The position numbers were made by a program, and so were the translations under genes. A stretch of 64,000 bases of DNA from Acinetobacter lwoffii. GTDB lineage: Bacteria; Pseudomonadota; Gammaproteobacteria; Pseudomonadales; Moraxellaceae. The stretch is from positions 1 to 64,000 of the forward strand of contig NZ_JAMXXN010000002.1 of assembly GCF_024129435.1 (NCBI RefSeq), written 5' to 3'. The notes under the pieces are model-generated. The model was not told the origin of the DNA and did not search any database. It saw only the letters and a list, made by a program, of their open reading frames with translations. Positions 1-9,646 of this stretch are shown piece after piece; the first letter of the stretch is position 1, and each line of letters starts with the position of its first letter.

Positions 1-90
1 GAAATTATCAAAGTTCTGTTGCTTTAGCCTGTATATTTTTATGGCTACCTTTATAGGGTTAATTATGAACAGTAAATGTCAACAGACCCT
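1..90 (+). mobile_element. Right end of an insertion sequence (IS5-like), partial
   Basis: The first 90 bases do not belong to the neighbouring carotenoid-oxygenase gene, whose homology stops exactly at position 91. Read on the minus strand the boundary begins GGGTCTGTTGACATTT, which has the look of a terminal inverted repeat, and follows a TA that could be a target duplication. A short plus-strand frame at 3-56 ends like an IS5-family (IS427-type) transposase, leaving about 34 bases between its stop and the element end, which is normal for such elements. The other end lies outside the window, so neither the inverted repeat pair nor the duplication can be confirmed. The family assignment is an inference. 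Confidence 0.6.
3..56 (+). CDS. Transposase C-terminus, partial (IS5-like)
   Basis: Only the last 17 codons are inside the window. They read NYQSSVALACIFLWLPL and then TAG. A hydrophobic tail of the form ..SxVxLACIxxWL.. is typical of the end of IS427-group IS5-family transposases (DDE enzymes that cut and paste the element). The frame is open to the window edge. Because so little is visible, the call depends mainly on its position just inside a probable element end. Confidence 0.5.
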   Translation, partial: NYQSSVALACIFLWLPL

Positions 91-1218
91 ATAGATATAA
101 CGATACTGTCGTCCAATAAATGCTTCATTAATCCGTGGAAATTCCTGCTTGATATTTGATAATACGGTACGTGTCACTTTTCCCGTTCCTTGTTCAAAAA
201 TAAAGCGCTCTAGTCGTATATCCTGATCTTCGATCGGTCCCTGAATTGAACGGATCAATGCTTTGGAGTGCACTACCGCATCCATCACTATATCGCCAGT
301 ATTCAGATCATAGGCATTCACGGTATAAAAAATAAAACAGGCATCAATCTCATACCAGCGCATGTCAGTGACTTTGCCACCAAAAGGTAATACACCTATA
401 CGTGCCTGCCGTTTTGGATTCCATTGATAAGGCAGCATTGAACCTTTTAAAGCACTGCGAACCGAGAAATTCACATTCAGATCCATAATCAGCACCTGAG
501 ATTTGGTAATGGCACAATCATGAATCATCGGTCCATGTTTCACTGGAATCTCGACCTGGTGTTTCAATTTACCGTGCGAATCTATATGCAGATAAAAAAC
601 TTTATTTTGGCTCAAGACATCATAGCAAACTGCATGAATATCCCCTGTTTCGGGATCAACATGCGGATGAGCTGTGAATGGCAAATCCTCTTCATTTTCA
701 AAAAGATGATGTCGTTCGGATTCCAGCTTACTATTGACTTCAACTGGATAAGCACCCGCTTCAACTAAAGCCCAGATTTTTCCGGCAAAGTTAATAATAT
801 TGGTATTCACGGCATCAGCAACACCTCGTGTTTTGCCTGGAATCAGTGGTCGGTGAAGTTTCTTCTGCACGCTGGCAGCTCCGACGTAGCTGCTCTTATA
901 CCAATGTGCCTTACCGCCTTTCAGTTTCAAGGCATGAATCATGCCATCGCCAGTGAACCAATGATAATTTCTGGGATTTTTGACCAGAATTGGATTTGGG
1001 CCAATCCGCATTAGTGCACCATCGAGTTCTACCGGAATCTGTCCTTCTACCATGAGTTGAGTAGAGAAATGCTCCTGCCGTTGCGGGGCAAATATACTAT
1101 CCAGATAAGGATTATCATTGGAATAGAGAATACGACTATGCAGAATTTCTGCACTGTATTGAATGGATTTACTAAGCGTATTTTTGAGCATTCTGCTCAG
1201 CGGTTTTGGCCACTGCAT
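91..1218 (-). pseudogene. Carotenoid oxygenase (RPE65/CCD family), 3' end removed by an insertion sequence
   Basis: The family are non-haem iron enzymes that cleave carotenoids, stilbenes or lignin-derived olefins, using four His ligands on a seven-bladed propeller. The start at 1218 has AAGGA about 9 bases upstream. Seen here: RIGPNP (71-76), WFTGDGMIHA (87-96), AHPHVDPETG with ligand His184, and IHD with ligand His233. The third ligand, normally in F-H-x-x-NA, is Tyr298 (FYTVNAYD). The reading frame runs from the gene into the insertion sequence at 90/91 and stops at 79-81 after three foreign residues (RVC), giving 379 residues where the family has about 470-500. The C-terminal fourth His is therefore absent. 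With two ligands gone the product should be inactive. Confidence 0.8.
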
Positions 1219-1365
1219 TGTTATTTTCCTTATTGTATTTTTTATCTGGAGTGCTAGGGCAAATTTTATAATAACAAAAGCAGTTTGACTGTTTTTTAAA
1301 TGTAGACTGACGGCGCGCCAGGATGAACACGCCGTAATGAATATGATATGAATAATACTTTGAGT

Positions 1366-1683
1366 TTAGACTTTGATATACAGCAGCTGGATAAACTCAA
1401 AAGCTGGCTCTTCATAAGGATGGCTTTCTTTTAAGGCTTTAGCGACCTCGACTGCCTTTTCATGTGGCACCAGAATTTCTACCCGCCATTCCTCTACCTG
1501 TTCCATTTTACCGACTTCACCAATATGAGGATCTGCACCTTCTTGCGGCTTAAACTGTCCGGTTCCTAAAACCTGCCAAGCGCAATTGCTATATTCCCCA
1601 ATGCCACCGCCTCCTGCTGCAAAGACTGCATTTTTAGTGTCTTCCAGATTTTCGTCCGGTACGTAATAAATCAGCTTTAACAT
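1366..1683 (-). CDS. NIF3-like / YqfO C-terminal-domain protein
   Basis: A 105-residue protein equal to the small CutA-like domain that is inserted in YqfO/NIF3 proteins, but encoded on its own. Visible landmarks are AAGGGGIGEYSNCAW (about 23-37), the FKPQEGADPHIGE segment, and the C-terminal ESHPYEEPAFE (about 86-96) that closes the domain. The ferredoxin-like fold forms trimers in relatives. Its biochemical role is unknown; annotators usually call it NGG1p-interacting factor 3 (NIF3)-like. It is 17 bases from the LysR relic and on the same strand, so it may once have been cotranscribed with it. Family assignment is firm, function is not. Confidence 0.85.
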   Translation of the reverse strand: MLKLIYYVPDENLEDTKNAVFAAGGGGIGEYSNCAWQVLGTGQFKPQEGADPHIGEVGKMEQVEEWRVEILVPHEKAVEVAKALKESHPYEEPAFEFIQLLYIKV

Positions 1684-1700
1684 ATATTCTTTCCTGAAAT

Positions 1701-2581
1701 TCAGATATTTATTGTATTTTTAAGGGCTTGGGTAATTATCTTCAATGCAGGATTTTGAGAATTCTTGTTAAATGTTGCATACAAGCCCAGTTTTGGCAGT
1801 GCCTGATCAGTCTGGACAATTTTTACATGCTCATTCAAAAAACGCAGTAAATATTCGGGCGCAAAACTAAAGCCCATTCCCATATTGGTCAGATTGATGT
1901 GTTGCAAAACATTGGTCACCCACAACAGCTGCTCATGTTCGAGTTGATCAATGCAGAGCAGTTTATCCAGCTTCTCATAAAATACGGGCGAAGCATTCTG
2001 CTCGCACATAATCATATTGTGATTTTTCAGTTCCTGTAATTTCAGGATTCGATCTGTAGGATGTAAATGCTGAGCGGCAACCAGATAAATTTGCTCGGTT
2101 AATAAATGAATATTGTCAAAATCTGGATGATCGAGATGAAAACGGGTAATACATAAATCCAGTTCAGCATTTTTTAGCCGCTGAATCTGTTCCATACAGG
2201 TCAGGCTATGCAGATGTATTTTCAAGTCCGGCATGGTTTTTTAAGCTGTGCCAGAATCTGAGGCATCACTTTGATTTCTGCCACGTTTAGAAAGCCAATA
2301 TGAATCTGGTTATTTTTCTGCTGTGCAACCTGACGTGCTGCTGCCACCGCCAGCTTGGCATTTTCCAGTGCTTTTTCGGCATAGACCTGAAAAGCCCGTC
2401 CTTCATCGGTGAGTTTGACTTTTCTGGATGAACGATCAAACAGGACAACGCCTACTTCCTGTTCCAGATCCTTAATTTGCTGGCTTAATGACGGCTGGGC
2501 AGTAAACAGCTTTTCGGCGGCCTTGGTAAAACTTTGTTGCTGCGCCACGGTGATAAAATAGCGTAAATGTCGAAGTTCCAT
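1701..2581 (-). pseudogene. LysR-family transcriptional regulator, frameshifted
   Basis: Two overlapping frames together make one LysR protein of about 294 residues. The N-terminal piece (2581-2222) has the winged helix-turn-helix (MELRHLRYFITVAQQQSF, then KAAEKLFTAQPSLSQQIKDL) and the start of the effector domain. It ends at LKKPCRT. The second piece (2234-1701) continues PDLKIHLHSL and carries the rest of the effector domain. The break lies in a run of six A on the coding strand (T at 2237-2242). One added A would give LKKTMPDLKI and restore a full-length protein. It may be a true mutation, slippage, or a sequencing error. By position it would have controlled the divergent hydroxylase gene. 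Confidence 0.85.
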
Positions 2582-2650
2582 AGCCTGCCCGGTTTCTGAT
2601 CAGGTCAGCATCTTAAGATTATGACCCACGTATTGCAAATAAGAATAGGT

Positions 2651-2671
2651 CGATAGTTTATATGAATATCG
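2651..2671. promoter_or_regulatory. LysR-type operator (CGATA-N11-TATCG)
   Basis: CGATA at 2651-2655 and TATCG at 2667-2671 are perfect inverted arms around 11 bases, which contains the T-N11-A core of LysR recognition boxes. The site is in the 170-base divergent spacer, about 70 bases from the regulator start and 80 from the hydroxylase start. This is the usual place for a LysR regulatory binding site. No binding data exist here; the call rests on symmetry and position. Confidence 0.6.
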
Positions 2672-2751
2672 CTATATCAACAGATCCTGTTTTACTAGAC
2701 TGCCTGATCATATAGATAGCTTGTTCTTCACGCATATACATGGAGTCTTGT

Positions 2752-4494
2752 ATGACACAACACTATGACACTGATGTTCTGATCATTGGTACCGGTCCTG
2801 CAGGTTCAACATTAGGTCTGGCCTTAGCCAATTATGGCATCAAGGTACAACTGTTTACCCAGTTTAGCTGGCTGGCCAATAGTCCGCGTGCGCATATTAC
2901 CAATCAGCGTGCCATGGAAGTATTACGTGATCTTGGTGTTGAAGAACAGGTCAAAGAGATCGCTACACCTTGGGAGCAAATGGGTGAAAGCCTGATTACC
3001 ACCAGCCTGGTCGGCGAAGAAATCGCCCGCATGAGTGCCTGGGGTACGGGAGATGAACGTCATGGCGATTACATCAAAGGCAGCCCATGTCCTTTAGTTG
3101 ATTTGATCCAACCCAAAATGGAAGCTTTACTGGTGAAGAATGCCGGTGAACGTGGTGCAATTTATAACTTCAATACTGAATACCTGTCACATGTGCGAGA
3201 TGAAGATGGCGTGACTGCGACCTTCCTGAATCGCATTACCAATACTGAATTTAGCTTAAGAGCAAAATATCTGGTGGGTATGGATGGTGCTAAATCTCGT
3301 GTATTGGAACAGCTTGATTTACCTCTTGAAGGTGTCATGGCACGTGCCGGTACAGTGTATGTGACCTTTAAAGCTGATTTGACTAAATATGTACAGCACC
3401 GTCCTGCGATTCTGCAATGGATCGTGAATCCTGAAGCCAGCTTTGGCGATCTCGGTATGGGATTGTTACGTGCCATTACGCCATGGCATGAATGGATTAT
3501 GGGTTGGGGCTTTGACGTTTCCAAAGGCGAACCACAAGTGACTGAAGAACAGGTACGTGCCCGCCTGAATGCCTTTGTCGGTGCAAAAGTTGAAGAAGTC
3601 GAAATCCAGAAATTGTCGTACTGGTATGTGAACCAGACCTGGGCAACTGAATATTCTAAAGGTCGCGTATTCTGCGGTGGTGATGCGGTACACCGTCATC
3701 CACCATCGAGTGGCCTAGGTTCAAATACCTGCATGCAGGATGCCTTTAACCTAGGCTGGAAACTAGCATACGCGGTAAAAGGCTGGGCTGCACCTTCCCT
3801 GCTGGATTCCTATACGACTGAGCGTGCACCGGTCGGCAAGCAAATTGTGGCGCGAGCGAATCAATCACGTTTTGATTATAAATACCTGAAAGAAGTCTTT
3901 GGTTTTGACAATGGTGTGACTACACAAAAACAAATGCTGGAACGTATTTTTTCGGAAGATGAGCAAGGTGCTGAAATCCGCCAGAAATTGTTCAAAGCAT
4001 TAGCAGTAAAAAATTATGAGTTTAATGCGCAAGGTATAGAGTTAAATCAGCGCTATACCTCCAATGCAGTCATTAGCGAAGCTGAGCCTGAAAGATTTGA
4101 GCGTGATCAGCAGCTTTATCTGCAAGCAACAACACGTCCGGGTGCTAAAGTGCCACATACCTGGCTGGTTAATACCAATGGTCAAAAGCAGTCGACACTG
4201 GATATTACGGGTAAAGGTCGTTTTACCCTGCTCACAGGTTTATCCGGTAAAGGCTGGAAACAGGCGGCAGAAGCATTGGATTTGCCATATCTGGATGTGA
4301 CTCAGATTGGTTCACGTGACTATCGTGATGTGTATGGAACCTGGAATGCCAAGTCTGAAATTCATGAATCTGGTGCAGTACTGGTTTGTCCGGATGGTTA
4401 TGTGCCTTGGCGTTATCAGGACAGTACCAATAAAGCTTTTGATTATGAAAATACGTTAAAGGCGGTATTGAAGCAGGTTCAATTGGTTATTTAA
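2752..4494 (+). CDS. FAD-dependent aromatic-ring hydroxylase (phenol/dichlorophenol monooxygenase type)
   Basis: A 580-residue class A flavoprotein monooxygenase, which uses NAD(P)H and O2 to hydroxylate a phenolic ring. Motifs in order: the Rossmann GTGPAG at 13-18, the PRAHITNQRAMEVLRDLG segment after it, the mid-protein DG motif in GMDGAKSR, and the second FAD motif GGDAVHRHPPSSGLG. A C-terminal thioredoxin-like domain follows, as in 2,4-dichlorophenol 6-monooxygenase (TfdB) and related enzymes of this length. The start at 2752 is preferred over 2740 because GGAG lies 6 bases upstream of it and nothing precedes the earlier ATG. No ring-cleavage genes are adjacent, so the substrate cannot be named. 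Control by the divergent LysR gene is likely but that gene is broken. Confidence 0.85.
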   Translation: MTQHYDTDVLIIGTGPAGSTLGLALANYGIKVQLFTQFSWLANSPRAHITNQRAMEVLRDLGVEEQVKEIATPWEQMGESLITTSLVGEEIARMSAWGTGDERHGDYIKGSPCPLVDLIQPKMEALLVKNAGERGAIYNFNTEYLSHVRDEDGVTATFLNRITNTEFSLRAKYLVGMDGAKSRVLEQLDLPLEGVMARAGTVYVTFKADLTKYVQHRPAILQWIVNPEASFGDLGMGLLRAITPWHEWIMGWGFDVSKGEPQVTEEQVRARLNAFVGAKVEEVEIQKLSYWYVNQTWATEYSKGRVFCGGDAVHRHPPSSGLGSNTCMQDAFNLGWKLAYAVKGWAAPSLLDSYTTERAPVGKQIVARANQSRFDYKYLKEVFGFDNGVTTQKQMLERIFSEDEQGAEIRQKLFKALAVKNYEFNAQGIELNQRYTSNAVISEAEPERFERDQQLYLQATTRPGAKVPHTWLVNTNGQKQSTLDITGKGRFTLLTGLSGKGWKQAAEALDLPYLDVTQIGSRDYRDVYGTWNAKSEIHESGAVLVCPDGYVPWRYQDSTNKAFDYENTLKAVLKQVQLVI

Positions 4495-4500
4495 ATTATA

Positions 4501-4525
4501 AAGCCACCTTAATGGTGGCTTTCTT
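4501..4525 (+). terminator. Rho-independent terminator after the hydroxylase
   Basis: AAGCCACC (4501-4508) pairs with GGTGGCTT (4514-4521) over a 5-base loop and is followed by TTCTT. It starts 6 bases after the hydroxylase stop codon. Confidence 0.75.
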
Positions 4526-4536
4526 AAAGCTGATGA

Positions 4537-4662
4537 TCAAGAACCCTGCAGCAAGTAACTGCCCACAACGAACAATATTTGTAGTCCTAGAACAATACAA
4601 AACAACATCCAGCCTTTCTGACGCATTGCCGCCTTATCCATTATTCTAAGTGTTTTAGCCAT
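4537..4662 (-). CDS. Small single-pass membrane protein, 41 residues
   Basis: This short frame begins at ATG 4662 with GAGGTG five bases upstream, a strong ribosome site. It encodes a basic N-terminus (about 17 residues with several Lys/Arg and MRQKG) followed by one hydrophobic span (about residues 18-38, WMLFCIVLGLQILFVVGSYL). It ends 12 bases before the hydroxylase terminator, so the two genes converge on it. I do not recognise a family. The ribosome site, clean topology and absence of any overlapping gene argue that it is real. A role cannot be assigned. Confidence 0.6.
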   Translation of the reverse strand: MAKTLRIMDKAAMRQKGWMLFCIVLGLQILFVVGSYLLQGS

Positions 4663-4830
4663 GTCATCACCTCATCTTTGAGAATTGATACTGAACCGAT
4701 CTATTCCATCTTTCTTTTATAGTGCAATAAAGTTGTGCATAAAACATACCATAGCACTTTATATACAATATAAAAGCAAAATCTAAACCAACTCAGCAGG
4801 AAGAAAAAAAATTAAAAAATCAGAATGCTT

Positions 4831-4858
4831 AAAAAGCAAAAATCCACCAAATTGGTGG
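4831..4858 (-). terminator. Terminator downstream of the Abi_C gene (minus strand)
   Basis: CCACCAA (4844-4850) and TTGGTGG (4852-4858) are perfect arms. On the minus strand the hairpin is followed by ATTTTTGCTTTTT. It lies about 90 bases past the stop of the minus-strand Abi_C gene. Confidence 0.6.
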
Positions 4859-4948
4859 TTGAATAATCCTATGTTAGTGAATTTATTTTAATTTTTCCAT
4901 ACAGTAAAATTAAGATACTATTTAAAAACAATATTTATAATAAAAAAT

Positions 4949-5692
4949 TCATTCACCTTGTTTTAATTTCCAAGATGAGAATAAAAACACGGACATTGTA
5001 CCAGCCAAATTCACTGCTAATTCTGCATGTCTTGGAGAAGGTTTAAAGTTTATTTTACCTTGCCCATGAGCATCACCCACTTTATTTCTCAATGATCCTA
5101 AACCTTCAATGATGGAACTACATCCTCCGAGAATTTGTTTGAAAGTCTGCTCCGTATGTTGAGATGGAGCAAGGTTTAATTCTTTACTCACCAATCTATA
5201 CAGTTGATTTATATCTGGAGCATTGCCATAACCGACTTCGTATTCATCAAGAATATATTTGCAGGTCGATTCTAAAAGTGTTCGAGCTAATGTAATCGCA
5301 CCTTCGGGATCTGTACTTCTTCGCTCTAATGCTTTCTGCCATATTTGATGTATATAATCCGAGCTTAATTCAGCAATCTTCAACTGTACTACCTGATCCA
5401 ATGGAGGAACATCTAGACTTTCTAATACATTAAAGAATTCTTTAAATTCCGAATAAATATAATTTTCACGTTCAGCGTAAGATTCAAAATCCCACTTAAT
5501 CCTAGCTTCAAATTCATCTAATGTGCGTGTGTCTTTAATAAAAAATGGAATATATTCATAAAAGTTTTTAAATGTCAGTAACTCTTGTCTAAGCTGCATA
5601 AATGCCTCTGCAGAACTTTTTTCATAAGTATCAGTAGCTCTAGCTATTAGCAATTCTTGTAAAAGTAAAACTTTTTCAATTAAATCGGACAT
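4949..5692 (-). CDS. Abi_C (abortive infection C-terminal) family protein
   Basis: A 247-residue protein with a helical N-terminal part (about 1-110) and a C-terminal Abi_C domain (about 115-245). Domain landmarks are RRSTDPEGAITLARTLLEST (124-143), ELNLAPSQHTEQTFKQILGG (171-190) and LRNKVGDAHG (201-210), then PRHAELAVNLAGT. Abi_C proteins are associated with phage resistance. The R202-N203-x5-H209 arrangement matches the R-(N/D/H)-x4-6-H catalytic motif of HEPN ribonucleases, so an RNA-cleaving effector is a reasonable inference. No partner, integrase or second defence gene is adjacent. It is flanked by AT-rich spacers and its own terminator between core genes, which suggests acquisition as a single cassette. 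Confidence 0.85.
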   Translation of the reverse strand: MSDLIEKVLLLQELLIARATDTYEKSSAEAFMQLRQELLTFKNFYEYIPFFIKDTRTLDEFEARIKWDFESYAERENYIYSEFKEFFNVLESLDVPPLDQVVQLKIAELSSDYIHQIWQKALERRSTDPEGAITLARTLLESTCKYILDEYEVGYGNAPDINQLYRLVSKELNLAPSQHTEQTFKQILGGCSSIIEGLGSLRNKVGDAHGQGKINFKPSPRHAELAVNLAGTMSVFLFSSWKLKQGE

Positions 5693-5765
5693 TTGAGGAC
5701 TCTTTATTCATTTTTTAATCTTTTTCAATTCTATATCTAATCACCTATAAATCTATAATTTGCTT

Positions 5766-5797
5766 ATTAAAAAAGCCCCTTTCGGGGCTTTTTTAAT
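5766..5797 (-). terminator. Strong terminator between the Abi_C gene and purL
   Basis: Perfect 14-bp arms at 5766-5779 and 5784-5797 (core AGCCCC/GGGGCT) enclose a TTTC loop, with A and T tracts on both sides. It can stop transcription in either direction and sits 15 bases after the purL stop on the minus strand. Confidence 0.9.
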
Positions 5798-5812
5798 TCT
5801 TGATTATATCAA

Positions 5813-8800
5813 TTAGCCAATAAATTTACGTGCATTACGGAACATACGTAACCAAGCACCGTCTTGATCCCAGTCTTCTGGTTTCCAGGAATGCTGGAGC
5901 GCGCGGAAGTTACGTTCAGGGTGCGGCATCATAATCGTTGCACGGCCATCCTGAGAGGTTACACCGGTAATACCTTCCGGTGAACCATTCGGGTTCAACG
6001 GATATTGTTCAGTTGCATTGCCATGGCTGTCGACATAACGTAGAACCACCTGATTCGATGCATTCAGTGCAGCAAAGTTTTCCGCCGTTGCAACTGCACG
6101 ACCTTCACCATGCGCCACAGCGATCGGCAGAATCGAACCTTGCATGTCTTGTAACAATACTGAATTCGATTTTTCCACACGAACGTTCACTGCTCGCGCT
6201 TCAAATACTTCAGACGTATTGCGATGGAAACGTGGCCAAGCATCCGCACCCGGAATTAATGGAGCCAATTGAGACAACATTTGACAACCATTACAGATAC
6301 CGAGCGAGAAGGTTTCTTGACGGTTGAAGAATTTCTCAAACTGGTCACGCAATTTAGCATTGAACAATACGGATTTCGCCCAGCCCCCACCAGCGCCCAT
6401 CACGTCACCATACGAGAAGCCACCACACGTTACCAAACCTTCGAAATCATCCAGGCTGATACGACCTGCCAGCAAGTCACTCATGTGGACGTCAACGGTA
6501 TTGAAACCGACTTTGTCGAAAGCTGCCGCCATTTCAATATGACCATTCACACCCTGCTCACGCAGAATTGCCATATTTGGACGACGCAAGTTAATGAAAG
6601 GTGCTTCAATCGCTTCGTTCAAGTCGAATGTTGGTTGGACGATAATACCTTTGTGCGCTTTATCAGTAATTAAGGCAAATTCCTGATCTGCAGTTTGTAC
6701 GTTGTCACGTAGGCGCTGGATTTGATGAGAAACTTCAGTCCATGCCACTTGCAGGTCAGCACGTTCAAGTACCAGACCATTGATAGACAATTGGTCCGTA
6801 TTGTTTACACTACCAACCACTGCAATTGCATCTTTAAGCGTAGATGCTGCAACTTCAGCTTGTAGATCTTCCCAGTCTGCTTTGGCAATTTGCAGAACTA
6901 CACCGATTTCTTCAGCGAACAATGAAGCAACAGATTGATCTTCAAGTGCGACACCAAGACGTGAAGCGAACATCATTTCTGCAACAGTTGCCAATAAACC
7001 ACCATCACCGATGTCATGATACGCTTTGATTAAGCCACGGTTGTTCCAGTCTTGAACCAATGCGAAGAATGCTTTGAAGTCATCGAAGCTATCCACATCA
7101 GGAGTAACTGAACCAATTGCTTTGTATACCTGCGCCAGAATCGAACCGCCTAAACGGAACTGACCTTTAGACAGATCAATACGAACCAATATAGATTCAA
7201 TATCTTTCAGTTCAGGAGTCAATGTTTGACGCACATCAGTCACTGGCGCAAATGCAGTGATCACGCCCGACATTGGAGAAGTCACAGACTTGTCTTCACC
7301 TTCATCATTCCAGGTGGTACGCATAGACAATGAGTCTTTACCGACTGGAATCGCGATACCCAGTGCAGGACACATTTCCATACCGATGGCTTTCACGCCT
7401 TCGAACAATGCCTGATCTTCGCCCGGTTGACCCGCAGCAGCCATCCAGTTTGCAGACAATTTGATGTCGCTGATTTTTTCAATCTTCGCAGACATGATGT
7501 TCGAGATCGATTCAGCCACCGATAAACGTGCAGAAGCAGCAGGATTTAACAAGGCTACTGGAGGACGCTCACCCATTGCCATCGCTTCACCAGTGTAACC
7601 GACAAGACTTGTTGTAGTCACAGCAGCATCTGCGACAGGAACCTGCCAGCGACCTACCATTTGGTCACGTGCGACCATACCGGTAATTGAACGGTCACCA
7701 ATACTGATCAGGAATGATTTAGAAGCAACAGTCGGGTTTTTAAGAACGCGATAAATCGCATCTTTTAAATCGGTGACTTTAGCCGCATCAAAGTCATCGC
7801 CTTTGCGTTCAATCGTTTCATAGGTACGGCTCATACGTGGCGTACCACCAAGCATCACCTGCATTGGCATATCCACTGGTTTGTTGCCGAACAATGGATC
7901 TTCAACAGTTAAATGACGTGCTTCAGTCGCCTCACCCAGTACTGCGAACGGACAACGTTCACGTGCACAGATTGACTCAAATAATTCTAAAGAAGATGGA
8001 CGAATCGCCAATACATAACGCTCTTGCGCTTCATTTGACCAGATCTCCATTGGAGACATGCCAGGTTCTAAAGATGGAATCTTACGAAGATCTAGCACTG
8101 CACCTAACTCATGATCATTCACCAGTTCAGGCATAGCATTTGATACACCACCCGCGCCTACATCATGCACCGACACAATTGGGTTGTGGTCTTCCATGCG
8201 CCAGCAAGTATCGATCACTTCTTGACAACGGCGTTCCATTTCCGGGTTTTCACGTTGTACCGAAGCAAAATCTAGGTTTTCGCCCAATTTACCGCTATCT
8301 ACAGAAGATGCAGCACCACCGCCAAGACCGATCAGCATGGCTGGACCACCGAGTACGATTAACAAATCACCCGGTAAAATCGGATCTTTTTCAACGTGAT
8401 CTGGACGGATATTTCCGTAACCACCCGCGATCATGATTGGCTTATGGAAACCTTTAACATCGCCATTGACGTTTTGTTCAAAAGTACGGAAGTAACCGTT
8501 TAAAGCTGGACGACCAAATTCGTTATTGAATGCAGCACCACCCAATGGGCCTTCAATCATGATTTGTAACGGCGATGCCATACGTGATGGTTTGCCGTAG
8601 TTTTCTTCCCAAGGCTGTTCAAAGCCTGGAATATTCAGGTTAGATACCGTAAAGCCGGTTAAACCTGCTTTCGGTTTACCACCACGACCGGTCGCGCCTT
8701 CATCACGGATTTCACCGCCTGAACCTGTCGCTGCACCGGCAAATGGCGCAATCGCAGTTGGATGGTTGTGGGTTTCCACTTTCATCAGGATGTGAGCAGC

Positions 8801-9646
8801 TTGGCTCTTGTATTTATAAACCTGATGGCCGTTGTCTTCTTGAGTTGGATAAAAACGCTGGGTATCTGAACCAACAATCACCGAAGCGTTATCCTTATAA
8901 GCCGACAATACATCTGTTGGTGATTCTTTATAGGTGTTCTTGATCATCTGGAACAATGATAATGGCTGAACTTCACCATCAATCGTCCATTCCGAACCGA
9001 AAATTTTATGACGGCAATGCTCAGAGTTGGCTTGCGCAAACATCATCAGTTCGATGTCATTCGGATTACGACCCAGCGTGATGAAAGCTTCAGTCAGGTA
9101 ATCAATTTCGTCCATTGACAATGCAAAACCAAACTCGTTGTTGGCTCTTACCAGTGCTTCTTTACCTTCACCCAGAATATCAATCGAGTTCAGTGGTTTT
9201 GGCGCCGTTTCCACAAATAATACCGCAGCATCTTCAATCGCATTGAATACGCTTTCGGTCATACGGTCGTGAAGTACTTGCAATGCTTCTTTAGAAAGCT
9301 CTTTTACGCCCTTCAAAGTAAATAAAACGCCGCGTTCTAGTCGATGAACCGGCGTATTACAGTTTTTGAAAATGTCCGTCGCTTTAGAGGACCAAGGAGA
9401 GATGGTTCCGACGCGCGGTGTGACTAAAATCTGGATTTCATCACTTGCAGCCTGGTGCAATTCAAAAGATTGACCATCGTTGAGAAGCTGTAAAGCTGAT
9501 TGCTGTTGTTGCTCGCTGAGCGCTTGGTCAAAGAGGTAGACCCATTGACTTTCAATTGATTGAACAGAACTAATTGACGTCAAACGCGATAATAGTTGAG
9601 TTTTCTTAAAAGAAGAATGTGCGGGTGCACCGGCAACGATAAACAT
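5813..9646 (-). CDS. purL: Phosphoribosylformylglycinamidine synthase (large, fused form)
   Basis: A cytoplasmic enzyme of purine synthesis, step 4: it makes FGAM from FGAR, ATP and glutamine. The 1277-residue product is the proteobacterial fused type: an N-terminal PurS-like region, the two-lobed synthetase core (for example [13 protein letters not shown]), and a C-terminal class I glutamine amidotransferase. The nucleophile is Cys1118 in GICNGCQ and the His/Glu pair is His1242 and Glu1244 in HPERNF. The start at 9646 ([13 protein letters not shown]) matches the usual family N-terminus; an in-frame ATG 14 codons earlier adds a non-family extension. It appears to be transcribed alone, and purM and purN are in a separate operon at about 34.5-36.2 kb. 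Confidence 0.97.
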   Translation of the reverse strand: MFIVAGAPAHSSFKKTQLLSRLTSISSVQSIESQWVYLFDQALSEQQQQSALQLLNDGQSFELHQAASDEIQILVTPRVGTISPWSSKATDIFKNCNTPVHRLERGVLFTLKGVKELSKEALQVLHDRMTESVFNAIEDAAVLFVETAPKPLNSIDILGEGKEALVRANNEFGFALSMDEIDYLTEAFITLGRNPNDIELMMFAQANSEHCRHKIFGSEWTIDGEVQPLSLFQMIKNTYKESPTDVLSAYKDNASVIVGSDTQRFYPTQEDNGHQVYKYKSQAAHILMKVETHNHPTAIAPFAGAATGSGGEIRDEGATGRGGKPKAGLTGFTVSNLNIPGFEQPWEENYGKPSRMASPLQIMIEGPLGGAAFNNEFGRPALNGYFRTFEQNVNGDVKGFHKPIMIAGGYGNIRPDHVEKDPILPGDLLIVLGGPAMLIGLGGGAASSVDSGKLGENLDFASVQRENPEMERRCQEVIDTCWRMEDHNPIVSVHDVGAGGVSNAMPELVNDHELGAVLDLRKIPSLEPGMSPMEIWSNEAQERYVLAIRPSSLELFESICARERCPFAVLGEATEARHLTVEDPLFGNKPVDMPMQVMLGGTPRMSRTYETIERKGDDFDAAKVTDLKDAIYRVLKNPTVASKSFLISIGDRSITGMVARDQMVGRWQVPVADAAVTTTSLVGYTGEAMAMGERPPVALLNPAASARLSVAESISNIMSAKIEKISDIKLSANWMAAAGQPGEDQALFEGVKAIGMEMCPALGIAIPVGKDSLSMRTTWNDEGEDKSVTSPMSGVITAFAPVTDVRQTLTPELKDIESILVRIDLSKGQFRLGGSILAQVYKAIGSVTPDVDSFDDFKAFFALVQDWNNRGLIKAYHDIGDGGLLATVAEMMFASRLGVALEDQSVASLFAEEIGVVLQIAKADWEDLQAEVAASTLKDAIAVVGSVNNTDQLSINGLVLERADLQVAWTEVSHQIQRLRDNVQTADQEFALITDKAHKGIIVQPTFDLNEAIEAPFINLRRPNMAILREQGVNGHIEMAAAFDKVGFNTVDVHMSDLLAGRISLDDFEGLVTCGGFSYGDVMGAGGGWAKSVLFNAKLRDQFEKFFNRQETFSLGICNGCQMLSQLAPLIPGADAWPRFHRNTSEVFEARAVNVRVEKSNSVLLQDMQGSILPIAVAHGEGRAVATAENFAALNASNQVVLRYVDSHGNATEQYPLNPNGSPEGITGVTSQDGRATIMMPHPERNFRALQHSWKPEDWDQDGAWLRMFRNARKFIG

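Noticed and set aside
1309-1335. GC-rich hairpin ACGGCG...CGCCGT between the oxygenase and NIF3-like genes
   Set aside because: It has no T run on either strand and no clear role, so it is not called a terminator.
5980-8943. Several 60-130 codon plus-strand frames opposite purL
   Set aside because: They are shadows of the conserved purL coding strand and have no independent support.
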